Source: Pseudolabrys sp.
GTDB taxonomy: Bacteria > Pseudomonadota > Alphaproteobacteria > Rhizobiales > Xanthobacteraceae
Assembly (NCBI GenBank): GCA_022843325.1
Contig: JALHNV010000037.1
Coordinates: forward strand, 1 to 34,886
Direction: 5' to 3'
Length of the DNA stretch: 34,886 bases
A program made the position numbers and the translations under genes. This document shows positions 5,758 through 14,732 of this stretch, one piece after another. Positions within the stretch are counted from its first letter, which is position 1. The number at the start of each line of letters is the position of its first letter. The notes under the pieces are model-generated. The model was not told where the DNA came from. It searched no databases and worked only from the letters and a program-made list of their open reading frames with translations.

Positions 5758-7518
5758 ATGGAACGGGAAATGACTGGCGCGGAGATGGTGATCCAGGCCA
5801 TGGCCGATCAGGGCGTCAAGCATCTGTTCGGCTATCCGGGCGGCGCGGTGCTGCCGATCTACGACGCGATTTTTTCGCAGAACCAGGTGCAGCACATCCT
5901 GGTCCGGCACGAGCAGGGCGCGGTGCACGCGGCCGAGGGCTATGCGCGCTCGACCGGCAAGGTCGGCTGCGTGCTGGTGACCTCGGGCCCCGGCGCCACC
6001 AATGCGGTGACCGGCCTGACCGATGCGCTGATGGACTCGATCCCGATCGTCTGCATCACCGGCCAGGTGCCGACCCATCTGATCGGCAATGACGCGTTCC
6101 AGGAATGCGACACCGTCGGCATCACCCGGCCCTGCACCAAGCACAATTACCTGGTGAAGCGGATCGAAGACCTGCCGCGCGTGCTGCACGAGGCGTTCCA
6201 CATCGCCTCGAGCGGCCGGCCCGGTCCGGTCGTCGTCGACGTGCCGAAGGACGTCCAGTTCGCCAAGGGCATGTATTCGGTGCCGACCGAGTTTCCGCAC
6301 ACCGGCTACAAGCCGCGCGTCGAAGGCGACATCGAGCAGATCAAGCGCGCCGTCGAGCTGATGGCGGGCGCCAAGCGGCCGCTGTTCTATACTGGTGGCG
6401 GCGTCATCAATTCCGGCAAGGAAGCCAGCAAGCTGCTGACCGAACTGGTGCGCCAGACCGGCTTCCCGATCACCTCGACGCTGATGGGGCTGGGCGCGTT
6501 CCCGGCCGCCGATCCGCAGTGGCTCGGCATGCTCGGCATGCACGGCACGCTGGAGGCCAACATGGCGATGCACGATTGCGACGTCATGATCTGCATCGGC
6601 GCGCGATTCGACGACCGCATCACCGGCCGCATCGACGCGTTCTCGCCGGGCTCGAAGAAGATCCACGTCGACATCGATCCGTCGTCGATCAACAAGAACG
6701 TCCGCGTCGACGTGCCGATCGTCGGCGACTGCGCCAACGTGCTGATGGAAATGCTGAAGCAGTGGCGCGCCCACGCCAAGCAGCCGGACAAGAAGGCGAT
6801 GGCCGGCTGGTGGAAGCAGGTCGACGCCTGGCGCGGCCGCAAGTCGCTGTCCTACCGGGCGTCCAAGGACGTCATCAAGCCGCAATACGCCATTCAGCGG
6901 CTGTTCGAGCTGACCAAGGACCGCGACACCTACATCACCACCGAGGTCGGCCAGCACCAGATGTGGGCGGCGCAGTTCTACGGCTTCCAGGAGCCGAACC
7001 GCTGGATGACCTCCGGCGGCCTCGGCACCATGGGCTACGGGCTGCCGGCGTCGGTCGGCGTCCAGCTCGCGCATCCGGATGCGCTGGTGATCGACATCGC
7101 CGGCGAGGCCAGCGTGCAGATGACCATGCAGGAGATCTCGACGGCGGTGCAGTACCGGCTGCCGGTCAAGATCTTCATCCTCAACAACCAGTACATGGGC
7201 ATGGTGCGGCAGTGGCAGGAGCTGCTGCACGGCGGCCGCTATTCGCACAGCTATTCGGAATCGCTGCCCGACTTCGTCAAGCTGGCCGAAGCCTATCAGG
7301 CGGTCGGCATCCGCTGCTCGAAGCCCGGCGATCTCGACGCCGCCATCCAGGAGATGATCGACATCGATCAGCCGGTGCTGTTCGACTGCGTCGTCGACCA
7401 GAAGGAAAACTGCTTCCCGATGATCCCGTCGGGTCGCGCGCACAACGAAATGATCCTCGGCGACGCGGCGGAGAGTCTCGACACCGCCATCACCGAGGAA
7501 GGCAAGATGCTGGTTTAG
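5758..7518 (+). CDS. ilvB: Acetolactate synthase, large (catalytic) subunit
   Basis: This TPP-dependent enzyme condenses pyruvate with pyruvate or 2-oxobutyrate, the first common step to valine, leucine and isoleucine. The 586-residue protein has the TPP-activating Glu52 in RHEQGAVHAAEGYAR, a central FAD/ADP-binding domain, and the C-terminal TPP domain. The metal-binding motif reads AGEASVQM (Glu450), where the usual residue of GDxS is Asp; the downstream NN of FILNNQYMGM is intact. The start ATG 5758 is preceded by GAAGGAAG with good spacing. Between terminator and start lies a 12-base tandem repeat (AAGGCACGAGCA twice, 5658-5681). The small subunit follows after a palindromic element. Confidence 0.96.
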   Translation: MEREMTGAEMVIQAMADQGVKHLFGYPGGAVLPIYDAIFSQNQVQHILVRHEQGAVHAAEGYARSTGKVGCVLVTSGPGATNAVTGLTDALMDSIPIVCITGQVPTHLIGNDAFQECDTVGITRPCTKHNYLVKRIEDLPRVLHEAFHIASSGRPGPVVVDVPKDVQFAKGMYSVPTEFPHTGYKPRVEGDIEQIKRAVELMAGAKRPLFYTGGGVINSGKEASKLLTELVRQTGFPITSTLMGLGAFPAADPQWLGMLGMHGTLEANMAMHDCDVMICIGARFDDRITGRIDAFSPGSKKIHVDIDPSSINKNVRVDVPIVGDCANVLMEMLKQWRAHAKQPDKKAMAGWWKQVDAWRGRKSLSYRASKDVIKPQYAIQRLFELTKDRDTYITTEVGQHQMWAAQFYGFQEPNRWMTSGGLGTMGYGLPASVGVQLAHPDALVIDIAGEASVQMTMQEISTAVQYRLPVKIFILNNQYMGMVRQWQELLHGGRYSHSYSESLPDFVKLAEAYQAVGIRCSKPGDLDAAIQEMIDIDQPVLFDCVVDQKENCFPMIPSGRAHNEMILGDAAESLDTAITEEGKMLV

Positions 7519-7552
7519 CCGTGGCTCTGTCGGAGCGCGCGCCAACTTCGGC

Positions 7553-7668
7553 GTCATGCGCGGGCTTGACCCGCGCATCCATGATGAAGATCGGCCGATG
7601 ACGAGTGCTGTTTAAATCTGTCCTAGCGGACATGCCTCATGGATTGCCGGGTCAAGCCCGGCAATGAC
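7553..7668. repeat. 116-bp palindromic element with inverted ends between ilvB and ilvN
   Basis: The left unit (7553-7580) has stem ATGCGCGGG, loop CTTGA, stem CCCGCGCAT. The right unit (7641-7668, inverted) reads on its own strand ATTGCCGGG, CTTGA, CCCGGCAAT. Both share the outer GTC and the inner ATCC-type flank, and the core inverted ends continue for about 31 bases. The 51 bases between them hold no gene. The element lies inside the 175-bp ilvB-ilvN spacer and would fold into stable hairpins in a joint transcript. Confidence 0.75.
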
Positions 7669-7693
7669 GGGCTCTGGAAACCGGACCAACCTC

Positions 7694-8254
7694 ATGAACG
7701 CAAACGCAAATCTGACCCCGAGCACCTCGCATTATCCGACCGCGCCGACGGCGCAGCGCCAGGAGTCGCACACGCTGTCGGTGCTGGTCGACAACGAACC
7801 GGGCGTGCTGGCGCGGGTCATCGGCCTGTTCTCGGGCCGCGGCTACAATATCGAGTCGCTGACGGTGTCGGAGACCGAGCACCAGAAGCACCTGTCGCTG
7901 ATCACCATCGTCACCACCGGCACGCCGATGGTCATCGAGCAGATCAAGAGCCAGCTCGACCGGCTGGTGCCGATCCACCGCGTCGTCGACATGACGCTGT
8001 CGGGCGCCTCGATCGAACGCGAACTGGCGATGGTCAAGGTGCGCGGCAAGGGCGAGCACCGGGTCGAGGCGCTGCGGCTGGCCGACGCCTTCCGCGCCCG
8101 CGTCATCGACGCCACCACCGAGAGCTTCATCTTCGAGATCACCGGCAAGAGCGACAAGGTCGAGCAGTTCATCGACCTGATGCTGCCGCTCGGGCTGGTT
8201 GAGGTGGCGCGCACCGGCATCGCCGCCATCCGGCGCGGTCCCGAGGGCCTGTAA
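7694..8254 (+). CDS. ilvN: Acetolactate synthase, small (regulatory) subunit
   Basis: This regulatory subunit activates the catalytic subunit and carries valine feedback inhibition. The 186-residue protein has an N-terminal ACT domain (HTLSVLVDNEPGVLARVIGLF beginning near residue 26, GRGYNIESLTVS) and a C-terminal ALS_ss domain (RELAMVKV ... DLMLPLGLVEVARTG). ATG 7694 is chosen over an in-frame ATG at 7664 because 7664 lies inside the palindromic element. The first 25 residues are a Thr/Ser/Pro-rich extension. The family length is typical. It is separated from ilvB by 175 bases containing a repeat element, unlike the close spacing common in relatives. Confidence 0.95.
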   Translation: MNANANLTPSTSHYPTAPTAQRQESHTLSVLVDNEPGVLARVIGLFSGRGYNIESLTVSETEHQKHLSLITIVTTGTPMVIEQIKSQLDRLVPIHRVVDMTLSGASIERELAMVKVRGKGEHRVEALRLADAFRARVIDATTESFIFEITGKSDKVEQFIDLMLPLGLVEVARTGIAAIRRGPEGL

Positions 8255-8281
8255 GGCGGGCTGGACGGCCTGCCGGGATGT

Positions 8282-8296
8282 ATATACATTGTATAT
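8282..8296. promoter_or_regulatory. Palindromic operator candidate upstream of mazE
   Basis: ATATAC, ATT, GTATAT forms a perfect inverted repeat (6-base arms, 3-base centre) 17 bases before the mazE start. It contains TATA-type -10-like sequence, in otherwise GC-rich DNA, and is loosely flanked by TGCCGG (8271-8276) and CCGGCA (8301-8306). MazE/AbrB-type antitoxins bind such palindromes to repress their own operon, so an autoregulatory site is likely. This is inference from position and symmetry. Confidence 0.5.
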
Positions 8297-8313
8297 CCAA
8301 CCGGCAGGTGTGC

Positions 8314-8682
8314 ATGAAGGCCAAACTCGCAAAGTGGGGCAACAGCCTGGCGCTGCGGCTGCCCCGGCAGTTCGTTACCGAGCTCGGCCTGTCCGAAGGC
8401 TCGGTGGTCGAACTCGACCGCGACGGCTCGAAGCTGGTCGCCGAGACGCGGACAGCCGGCCGCATTCCGCATTACCGGCTGGAGGATCTCCTCGCCACGA
8501 TTTCGCCGTCTGCGGAGCCACCGCCCGTTGAAAACTGGCCGGCCGTCGAGCCGCGTTGGCCGGATGACGACTGGAGCGACATCGCGCCCACGGATGCCGA
8601 CATGGACGCCGACATGGGACCCGCACCGGACCGCAAAATCGTAGGCCAGCGCCATGCCATTCGCAGACCAAAGCGTTCCTGA
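8314..8682 (+). CDS. mazE: MazE-like antitoxin (AbrB/SpoVT N-terminal domain)
   Basis: This 122-residue protein begins with the swapped-hairpin DNA-binding signature KLAKWGNSLALRLPRQFV and ELGLSEGSVVEL (residues 3-35), typical of MazE antitoxins. The middle is acidic and Trp/Pro-rich (WPDDDWSD region), as in the flexible tail that blocks MazF. It is longer than the usual 75-90 residues: after the acidic part a basic tail (RHAIRRPKRS) overlaps mazF by 29 bases. ATG 8314 puts the conserved motif at the N-terminus; the ATG at 8278 lies in the operator palindrome. The extra tail may be a read-on extension without function. Confidence 0.88.
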   Translation: MKAKLAKWGNSLALRLPRQFVTELGLSEGSVVELDRDGSKLVAETRTAGRIPHYRLEDLLATISPSAEPPPVENWPAVEPRWPDDDWSDIAPTDADMDADMGPAPDRKIVGQRHAIRRPKRS

Positions 8683-9013
8683 CGCCGGTGATGTTCTCTG
8701 GATCGATTTTGGCGCGCCGGTTGGTCACGAGCAGGGCGGCCGCCGGCCGGCGCTTGTTCTGACATCGCAGGCCTACAACAGAGCGTCCTCGGTTCTGCTC
8801 GTCAGTCCGATCAGCCGGACCCGCCGTGACTGGCCTTTTCAGGTTGAGCTGACCGGCGTTGAACCGCTGACGGGCTTTATCCTGGCCGATCAGGTGAGGG
8901 TCATCGATCCGTCGCTTCGCCGCCTCCGTCACGCGGGCAAAGCCGGCGACACAACGATGGCCGAAGTGCGCGGCGTGCTGGCGACGCTGTTCGGCATTCC
9001 GGTTGCCACCTGA
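8654..9013 (+). CDS. mazF: MazF/PemK family endoribonuclease toxin
   Basis: This 119-residue protein shows the PemK/MazF fold signature: GDVLWIDFGAPVGHEQGGRRPALVLTS near residues 12-38, SVLLVSPISR, and a C-terminal helix. MazF enzymes cut single-stranded mRNA at short motifs; the catalytic Arg and Thr/Ser equivalents are plausibly the Arg pair of GGRRP and the Ser of SPIS. It overlaps the antitoxin gene by 29 bases in a different frame, consistent with coupled expression. The pair lies between ilvN and a LysE-type gene, interrupting the ilv block. Confidence 0.9.
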   Translation: MPFADQSVPDAGDVLWIDFGAPVGHEQGGRRPALVLTSQAYNRASSVLLVSPISRTRRDWPFQVELTGVEPLTGFILADQVRVIDPSLRRLRHAGKAGDTTMAEVRGVLATLFGIPVAT

Positions 9014-9037
9014 TCTCTTCGATAGCGACCATTCGCC

Positions 9038-9634
9038 ATGCCCCTCGACCTCTTCATCGCCATGACCGTGTTCGCCTTCGTGATGGCGTTCACGCCGGGG
9101 CCGAACAACATCATGCTGACCGCGTCCGGCGTGAATTTCGGCTTTGCACGCTCGGCCCAGCACATGCTCGGCGTCACCGTCGGGTTCGTGGTGCTGCTGG
9201 CGGCCTGCGCCGCCGGGCTGGGGCTCGTGTTTGCGGCGGTGCCGATGCTGCATGTCGCGCTCAAGATCGCCGGCGGCGTGTATATGCTGTGGCTGGCCTG
9301 GAAGGTCGCCAATGCAAGTCCGGTGCACGATGCCGGTGACACACAGGCGCGGCCGCTGACATTCTTCCAGGCGGCGGCGTTTCAGTGGGTCAATCCCAAG
9401 GCGGTGGTGACGTCGCTGAGCGCGGTCGCCATCTATATCCGGCCGGGGCAGGCCGCGACGGACGTGCCGCTGATGCTGGCGGTGTTCGGCCTGAGCACGC
9501 TGCTGTCGGTGTCCGGCTGGACCGCCTTCGGCGTGGCCTTGCGCGGCCTGCTGGCGAACCCGCGGCACGCACGGATATTCAATGCCGCGATGGCGCTGCT
9601 GCTGGTCGTCAGCATCGTGCCGATGGTGGTCTGA
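9038..9634 (+). CDS. LysE/RhtB family amino acid exporter
   Basis: This 198-residue membrane protein has about six hydrophobic segments and the family signature FTPGPNNIMLTASG near residues 18-31, followed by the conserved QWVNPKA segment near residue 112. The LysE/RhtB family exports amino acids and related metabolites. The location in an ilv neighbourhood makes a branched-chain or homoserine-type substrate conceivable, but the substrate cannot be read from sequence. It starts 24 bases after the mazF stop. Confidence 0.9.
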   Translation: MPLDLFIAMTVFAFVMAFTPGPNNIMLTASGVNFGFARSAQHMLGVTVGFVVLLAACAAGLGLVFAAVPMLHVALKIAGGVYMLWLAWKVANASPVHDAGDTQARPLTFFQAAAFQWVNPKAVVTSLSAVAIYIRPGQAATDVPLMLAVFGLSTLLSVSGWTAFGVALRGLLANPRHARIFNAAMALLLVVSIVPMVV

Positions 9635-9722
9635 GCGCGCCGTTTGGCCGCGCTTTTTGGCCGCCTTGCCGGGCGCCGGAGGCGGGCCTAGAACGGCGGG
9701 GCCGAGCAAGGGAGTTTGTCCG

Positions 9723-9953
9723 ATGGCGCTGACGATGCTGGCGATTCCGTTCCTGATCCTGGGGGTCTTCATCACACCCTACGTGCAGGGGGCCGAACGC
9801 TGTTTCAATCTGAACTTCATCAGCAAGAACCCGCTCTGCTTCGAGGCGGCATCGAACATGCCAGAGATCGTCAAATACAGCAGTCTGGTCTTCGCTTTTG
9901 TGCTGATCTACACGGGCCGGCATCTGATGCGGCGGGCCAACGCCCAGAAATAG
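9723..9953 (+). CDS. Small membrane protein of unknown function
   Basis: This 76-residue protein has a hydrophobic N-terminal segment (residues 3-18), a short Cys-containing loop (ERCFNLNF ... NPLCFEAA), a second hydrophobic segment (about residues 52-66) and a basic end (RHLMRRANAQK). I do not recognise the family. The two Cys residues in the predicted extracytoplasmic loop could form a disulfide. ATG 9723 is preferred over the longer frame because AAGGGAG lies 7-10 bases upstream and the protein then starts with a membrane segment. It lies between the exporter and ilvC. Confidence 0.6.
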   Translation: MALTMLAIPFLILGVFITPYVQGAERCFNLNFISKNPLCFEAASNMPEIVKYSSLVFAFVLIYTGRHLMRRANAQK

Positions 9954-9958
9954 CCTGA

Positions 9959-11149
<1,191 letters not shown>

Positions 11150-11151
11150 CA

Positions 11152-11523
11152 TTGCGCGCCTTCACACTGATCGCGACCGCGGCCGCCCTCCTGGGGGCGG
11201 CCGCAACCGTTTCCGCCCAGACTGATGCCGCGCCCGGTTGCGATGGCAGCACCGTGGAAATGGTGGAGTGTTTCGCGGCCAAGACCGCGGCATGGGACAG
11301 GCGCCTCAACGACGCCTATCAGGCGGCGCTGAAGAACGCGCAGCCCAAGCAGCGCGAGCAACTGCGCATCGCCCAGCGCCTGTGGGTGCAATACCGTGAC
11401 GCGAACTGTCTCTATTGGGCCTTGGGCGAGGGCACCATCGCCCGCATCGAAGCCGCCGACTGCCAGTATCGCCTGACCCGGACCCGCGCCGAAGAGCTCG
11501 AAGGCGCCGCGGACCGCAATTAA
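11152..11523 (+). CDS. Secreted LprI/DUF1311-like protein, TTG start
   Basis: This 123-residue protein begins 3 bases after the ilvC stop with TTG and has a clear signal peptide (hydrophobic residues 4-18, cleavage near AAATVSAQ). The mature part resembles DUF1311 (lysozyme-inhibitor LprI N-terminal-like) proteins: an early Cys pair (PGC, VECFAAKTAAWDRRLNDAYQ), a central helix KQREQLRIAQRLWVQYRDANC, and a last Cys in ADCQYR, suggesting two disulfides. It is probably co-translated with ilvC. No ATG is available in frame near the signal sequence. The function in the periplasm is unknown; lysozyme inhibition is only a family association. Confidence 0.75.
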   Translation: MRAFTLIATAAALLGAAATVSAQTDAAPGCDGSTVEMVECFAAKTAAWDRRLNDAYQAALKNAQPKQREQLRIAQRLWVQYRDANCLYWALGEGTIARIEAADCQYRLTRTRAEELEGAADRN

Positions 11524-11604
11524 TCGCCGGTTCGCGGGTCGTCCATGATGGAACCCGACGGACCGTTTATCGTTTCATCCCCCTTCACCCCAACGAGGCT
11601 CATC

Positions 11605-11745
11605 ATGGTCAGCATCACCAACCTTCAGCCCATCGTCGCACTGGTCGCCGGCATCCTCATCCTGATCATGCCGCGGCTGCTCAACTACATCGTCGCCGGC
11701 TACCTCATTTTCATCGGCCTCGCCGGCTTCGGGCTGTTTCGCTAG
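11605..11745 (+). CDS. DUF3096 family small membrane peptide
   Basis: This 46-residue protein is nearly all two hydrophobic helices (about residues 8-22 and 25-44), with the motif LVAGILILIMPRLLNYIVAGYLIFIGLAG, shown here in part, characteristic of DUF3096. It is cytoplasmic-membrane located by prediction, and no function is known for the family. ATG 11605 is chosen because it follows a purine-rich AACGAGG and yields the family length; the ATG at 11545 adds an unrelated lead. Confidence 0.72.
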   Translation: MVSITNLQPIVALVAGILILIMPRLLNYIVAGYLIFIGLAGFGLFR

Positions 11746-11766
11746 GCCGCGAAGCCGGACTTGCGT

Positions 11767-11788
11767 CGCCGGGCCCGGCGGTGTTTTT
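11767..11788 (+). terminator. Intrinsic terminator after the DUF3096 gene
   Basis: CGCCGGGCCCGGCG (11767-11780) is a perfect 14-base palindrome followed by GTG and five T residues (11784-11788). It lies 21 bases past the DUF3096 stop and 40 bases before ppdK, so it probably separates the two transcription units. Confidence 0.6.
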
Positions 11789-11828
11789 AGAGGGGCCCCA
11801 TTTCCCGGAATCACTGAAGAATTGAGCC

Positions 11829-14690
11829 ATGGCCAAACGAAAAACCGCGCGCAGCAACAACACCCGGAAAAAGGCCGTCAAGCGCGCTGCGCCGGCCAAG
11901 GCCAAGTCCAGGACAAAAGCCAAGGTGAAATCCCGGGCGACGGCCAAGGCCCGGACAACGCCGGCGCCAGCGAAAAAGGCGGCGGCCAAGAAATCCGCCG
12001 TCCGGCTCGCCAGCGGCAAATGGGTCTACACCTTCGGCGGCGGCAAGGCCGAGGGCAAACCCAACATGCGCAACCTGCTCGGCGGCAAGGGCGCCGGGCT
12101 GGCCGAAATGGCCAATCTCGGCCTGCCGGTGCCGCCCGGCTTCACCATCACCACCGAGGTCTGCACGTTCTATTACCAGAACGGTCAGCAGTACCCGAAG
12201 GAGCTCCGCGGCCAGGTCGAGAAGGCGCTGGCGGAAGTCGGCCGCATCACCGGCAAGACGTTCGGCGACAGCGTCAACCCGCTGCTGGTGTCGGTGCGCT
12301 CGGGCGCGCGCGCCTCGATGCCGGGCATGATGGACACCGTGCTCAATCTCGGCCTCAACGACCAGACCGTCGAGGCGCTGGCGGCGAAGTCCGGCGACAA
12401 GCGCTTTGCCTATGACAGCTACCGGCGCTTCATCACGATGTATTCCGATGTCGTGCTCGGCGTCGGCCACGAGCATTTCGAGGAATTGCTCGACCATCAC
12501 AAGGAACGGCAGGGCTATTCGCTCGACACCGACCTGACCGCCGACGACTGGGCCGACCTCGTGGTGCGCTACAAGAAGCGCGTCAAGGACCAGCTCGGCA
12601 AGGATTTCCCGCAGGACCCGCAGGAGCAGTTGTGGGGCGCCATCGGCGCCGTGTTCGGCTCGTGGATGAACCAGCGCGCCAACACCTATCGCCGCCTGCA
12701 CAACATTCCGGAAAGCTGGGGCACCGCCGTCAACGTTCAGGCCATGGTGTTCGGCAACATGGGCGAGACTTCCGCCACTGGCGTTGCCTTTACCCGCAAT
12801 CCGTCGACAGGCGAGAAGAAGCTGTACGGCGAATTCCTGATCAACGCGCAGGGCGAGGACGTCGTCGCCGGCATCCGCACGCCGCAGGAAATCAGCGAGG
12901 CAGCGCGCATCGAGGCCGGCTCCGACAAGCCGTCGATGGAAGCGACGCTGCCCAAGGCCTATGCCGAACTGACCCGCATCTACGGCCTGCTCGAGAAGCA
13001 TTACCGCGACATGCAGGACCTCGAGTTCACGGTCGAGCAGGGCAAGCTGTGGATGCTGCAGACCCGCTCCGGCAAACGCACCGCGAAGGCTGCGCTGCGC
13101 ATCGCCGTCGAACTCGCCAGCGAAGGCCTGATCACCCGCGACGAAGCCGTGCTGCGCGTCGATCCGCTGTCGCTCGATCAACTGCTGCACCCGACCATCG
13201 ATCCGGGCGCCCAGCGCAATGTCATCGCCACCGGGCTGCCGGCCTCGCCTGGCGCGGCCGGCGGCGAAATCGTGTTCTCGTCGGATGAGGCGGCACAGCT
13301 CAAGGCCGACGGCCGCAAGGTCGTGCTGGTGCGCATCGAGACCTCGCCCGAAGACATCCACGGCATGCATGCAGCCGAAGGCATTCTGACCACGCGCGGC
13401 GGTATGACCTCGCATGCCGCGGTGGTGGCGCGCGGCATGGGCAAGCCCTGCGTTTCCGGCGCCGGCACGCTGCGCGTCGATTACGCCGCCGGCACCATGG
13501 TGGCCGGCAACAAGACCTACAAAAAGGGCGACTTCATCACGGTCGATGGCTCCACCGGTCAGGTTCTGGCCGGCAAGGTCGAGATGATCGAGCCGAAACT
13601 GTCGGGCGAATTCTCGACGCTGATCGGCTGGGCCGACAAGGTGCGCAGCCTGGGCGTGCGCGCCAATGCCGATACGCCGGCCGACGCCAAGGCGGCGGTG
13701 CGGTTCGGCGCCGAAGGCATCGGCCTGTGCCGCACCGAGCATATGTTCTTCGACGAGGAGCGCATCCAGGCGGTGCGCGAGATGATCCTGGCCGACGACG
13801 AGAAGGCACGCCGCACCGCGCTCGCCAAGCTGTTGCCGATGCAGCGCGACGACTTCATCGAGTTGTTCGAGATCATGGCCGGCCGGCCGGTGACCATCCG
13901 TCTGCTCGATCCGCCGCTGCATGAATTCCTGCCGCACGGTGAGGCGGAGATCGCCGAGGTCGCCGCCGCCATGGGCGCCGATCCGAAGAAGCTGGCCGAC
14001 CGCGCCCGCGAGCTGCACGAATTCAATCCGATGCTCGGCTTCCGCGGCTGCCGCATCGCCATCGCCTATCCGGAAATCGCCGAGATGCAGGCGCGGGCCA
14101 TCTTCGAGGCGGCGGTCGAGGCGGCGCGCCGCACCGGCGCCGCTGTGGTGCCGGAAGTGATGGTGCCGCTGATTGCGACCAAGGCCGAGTTCGAACTGGT
14201 CAAGGCGCGCATCGACGCCATGGCGGCGGCGGTCGGCAAGGAGCAGAGCACCACCGTCGACTATCAGGTCGGCACCATGATCGAATTGCCGCGCGCCTGC
14301 CTGATGGCCGGTGAGATCGCGGAGAGCGCCGAGTTCTTCTCGTTCGGCACCAACGATCTGACGCAGACCACTTTCGGCATTTCGCGCGACGACGCGGCGA
14401 GCTTCCTCGGCGTTTATACGGCGCGCGGCATTCTGCCCGCCGATCCGTTCGTGTCGATGGATCTGCAGGGCGTCGGCGAACTGGTGCGCATCGGCGTCGA
14501 GCGCGGCCGCAAGGTGCGGCCCAAGCTCAAGGTCGGCATCTGCGGTGAACACGGCGGCGATCCGTCGTCGGTGGCGTTCTGCCACCAGGCCGGGCTCGAT
14601 TATGTGTCGTGTTCGCCGTTCCGCGTGCCGATCGCGCGGCTGGCGGCGGCACAAGCGGCGCTGGGCAAAACGCCAACCGGGCAGGCGTAG
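11829..14690 (+). CDS. ppdK: Pyruvate, phosphate dikinase with Lys/Arg-rich N-terminal extension
   Basis: PPDK interconverts pyruvate, ATP and phosphate with PEP, AMP and pyrophosphate. In this 953-residue protein the conserved part begins at WVYTFGGGKAEG near residue 65. It continues through the ATP-grasp domain, the phospho-histidine domain (His529 in GGMTSHAAVVARG) and the PEP/pyruvate barrel (Cys905 in GICGEHGGDP). The first ~60 residues are unusual: almost only Lys, Arg, Ala, Thr and Ser, resembling a histone-H1-like tail, and absent from most PPDKs. ATG 11829 is the first in-frame start; a later start at the enzyme core lacks a convenient ATG. It is a single-gene unit. Confidence 0.96.
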   Translation: MAKRKTARSNNTRKKAVKRAAPAKAKSRTKAKVKSRATAKARTTPAPAKKAAAKKSAVRLASGKWVYTFGGGKAEGKPNMRNLLGGKGAGLAEMANLGLPVPPGFTITTEVCTFYYQNGQQYPKELRGQVEKALAEVGRITGKTFGDSVNPLLVSVRSGARASMPGMMDTVLNLGLNDQTVEALAAKSGDKRFAYDSYRRFITMYSDVVLGVGHEHFEELLDHHKERQGYSLDTDLTADDWADLVVRYKKRVKDQLGKDFPQDPQEQLWGAIGAVFGSWMNQRANTYRRLHNIPESWGTAVNVQAMVFGNMGETSATGVAFTRNPSTGEKKLYGEFLINAQGEDVVAGIRTPQEISEAARIEAGSDKPSMEATLPKAYAELTRIYGLLEKHYRDMQDLEFTVEQGKLWMLQTRSGKRTAKAALRIAVELASEGLITRDEAVLRVDPLSLDQLLHPTIDPGAQRNVIATGLPASPGAAGGEIVFSSDEAAQLKADGRKVVLVRIETSPEDIHGMHAAEGILTTRGGMTSHAAVVARGMGKPCVSGAGTLRVDYAAGTMVAGNKTYKKGDFITVDGSTGQVLAGKVEMIEPKLSGEFSTLIGWADKVRSLGVRANADTPADAKAAVRFGAEGIGLCRTEHMFFDEERIQAVREMILADDEKARRTALAKLLPMQRDDFIELFEIMAGRPVTIRLLDPPLHEFLPHGEAEIAEVAAAMGADPKKLADRARELHEFNPMLGFRGCRIAIAYPEIAEMQARAIFEAAVEAARRTGAAVVPEVMVPLIATKAEFELVKARIDAMAAAVGKEQSTTVDYQVGTMIELPRACLMAGEIAESAEFFSFGTNDLTQTTFGISRDDAASFLGVYTARGILPADPFVSMDLQGVGELVRIGVERGRKVRPKLKVGICGEHGGDPSSVAFCHQAGLDYVSCSPFRVPIARLAAAQAALGKTPTGQA

Positions 14691-14732
14691 GCAGCGCTCG
14701 GTTTCTGTTTGTGGCGATCGCCATCAACGCGG

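Noticed and set aside
5476..7578. Long antisense open frame opposite ilvB
   Set aside because: Same kind of GC-rich shadow; the sense strand encodes an unmistakable acetolactate synthase with promoter and leader.
11811..14654. Very long antisense open frame (947 codons) opposite ppdK
   Set aside because: It mirrors a well-supported enzyme gene in GC-rich DNA; its translation is His/Arg/Asp-rich low complexity, with no recognisable domain or ribosome binding site.
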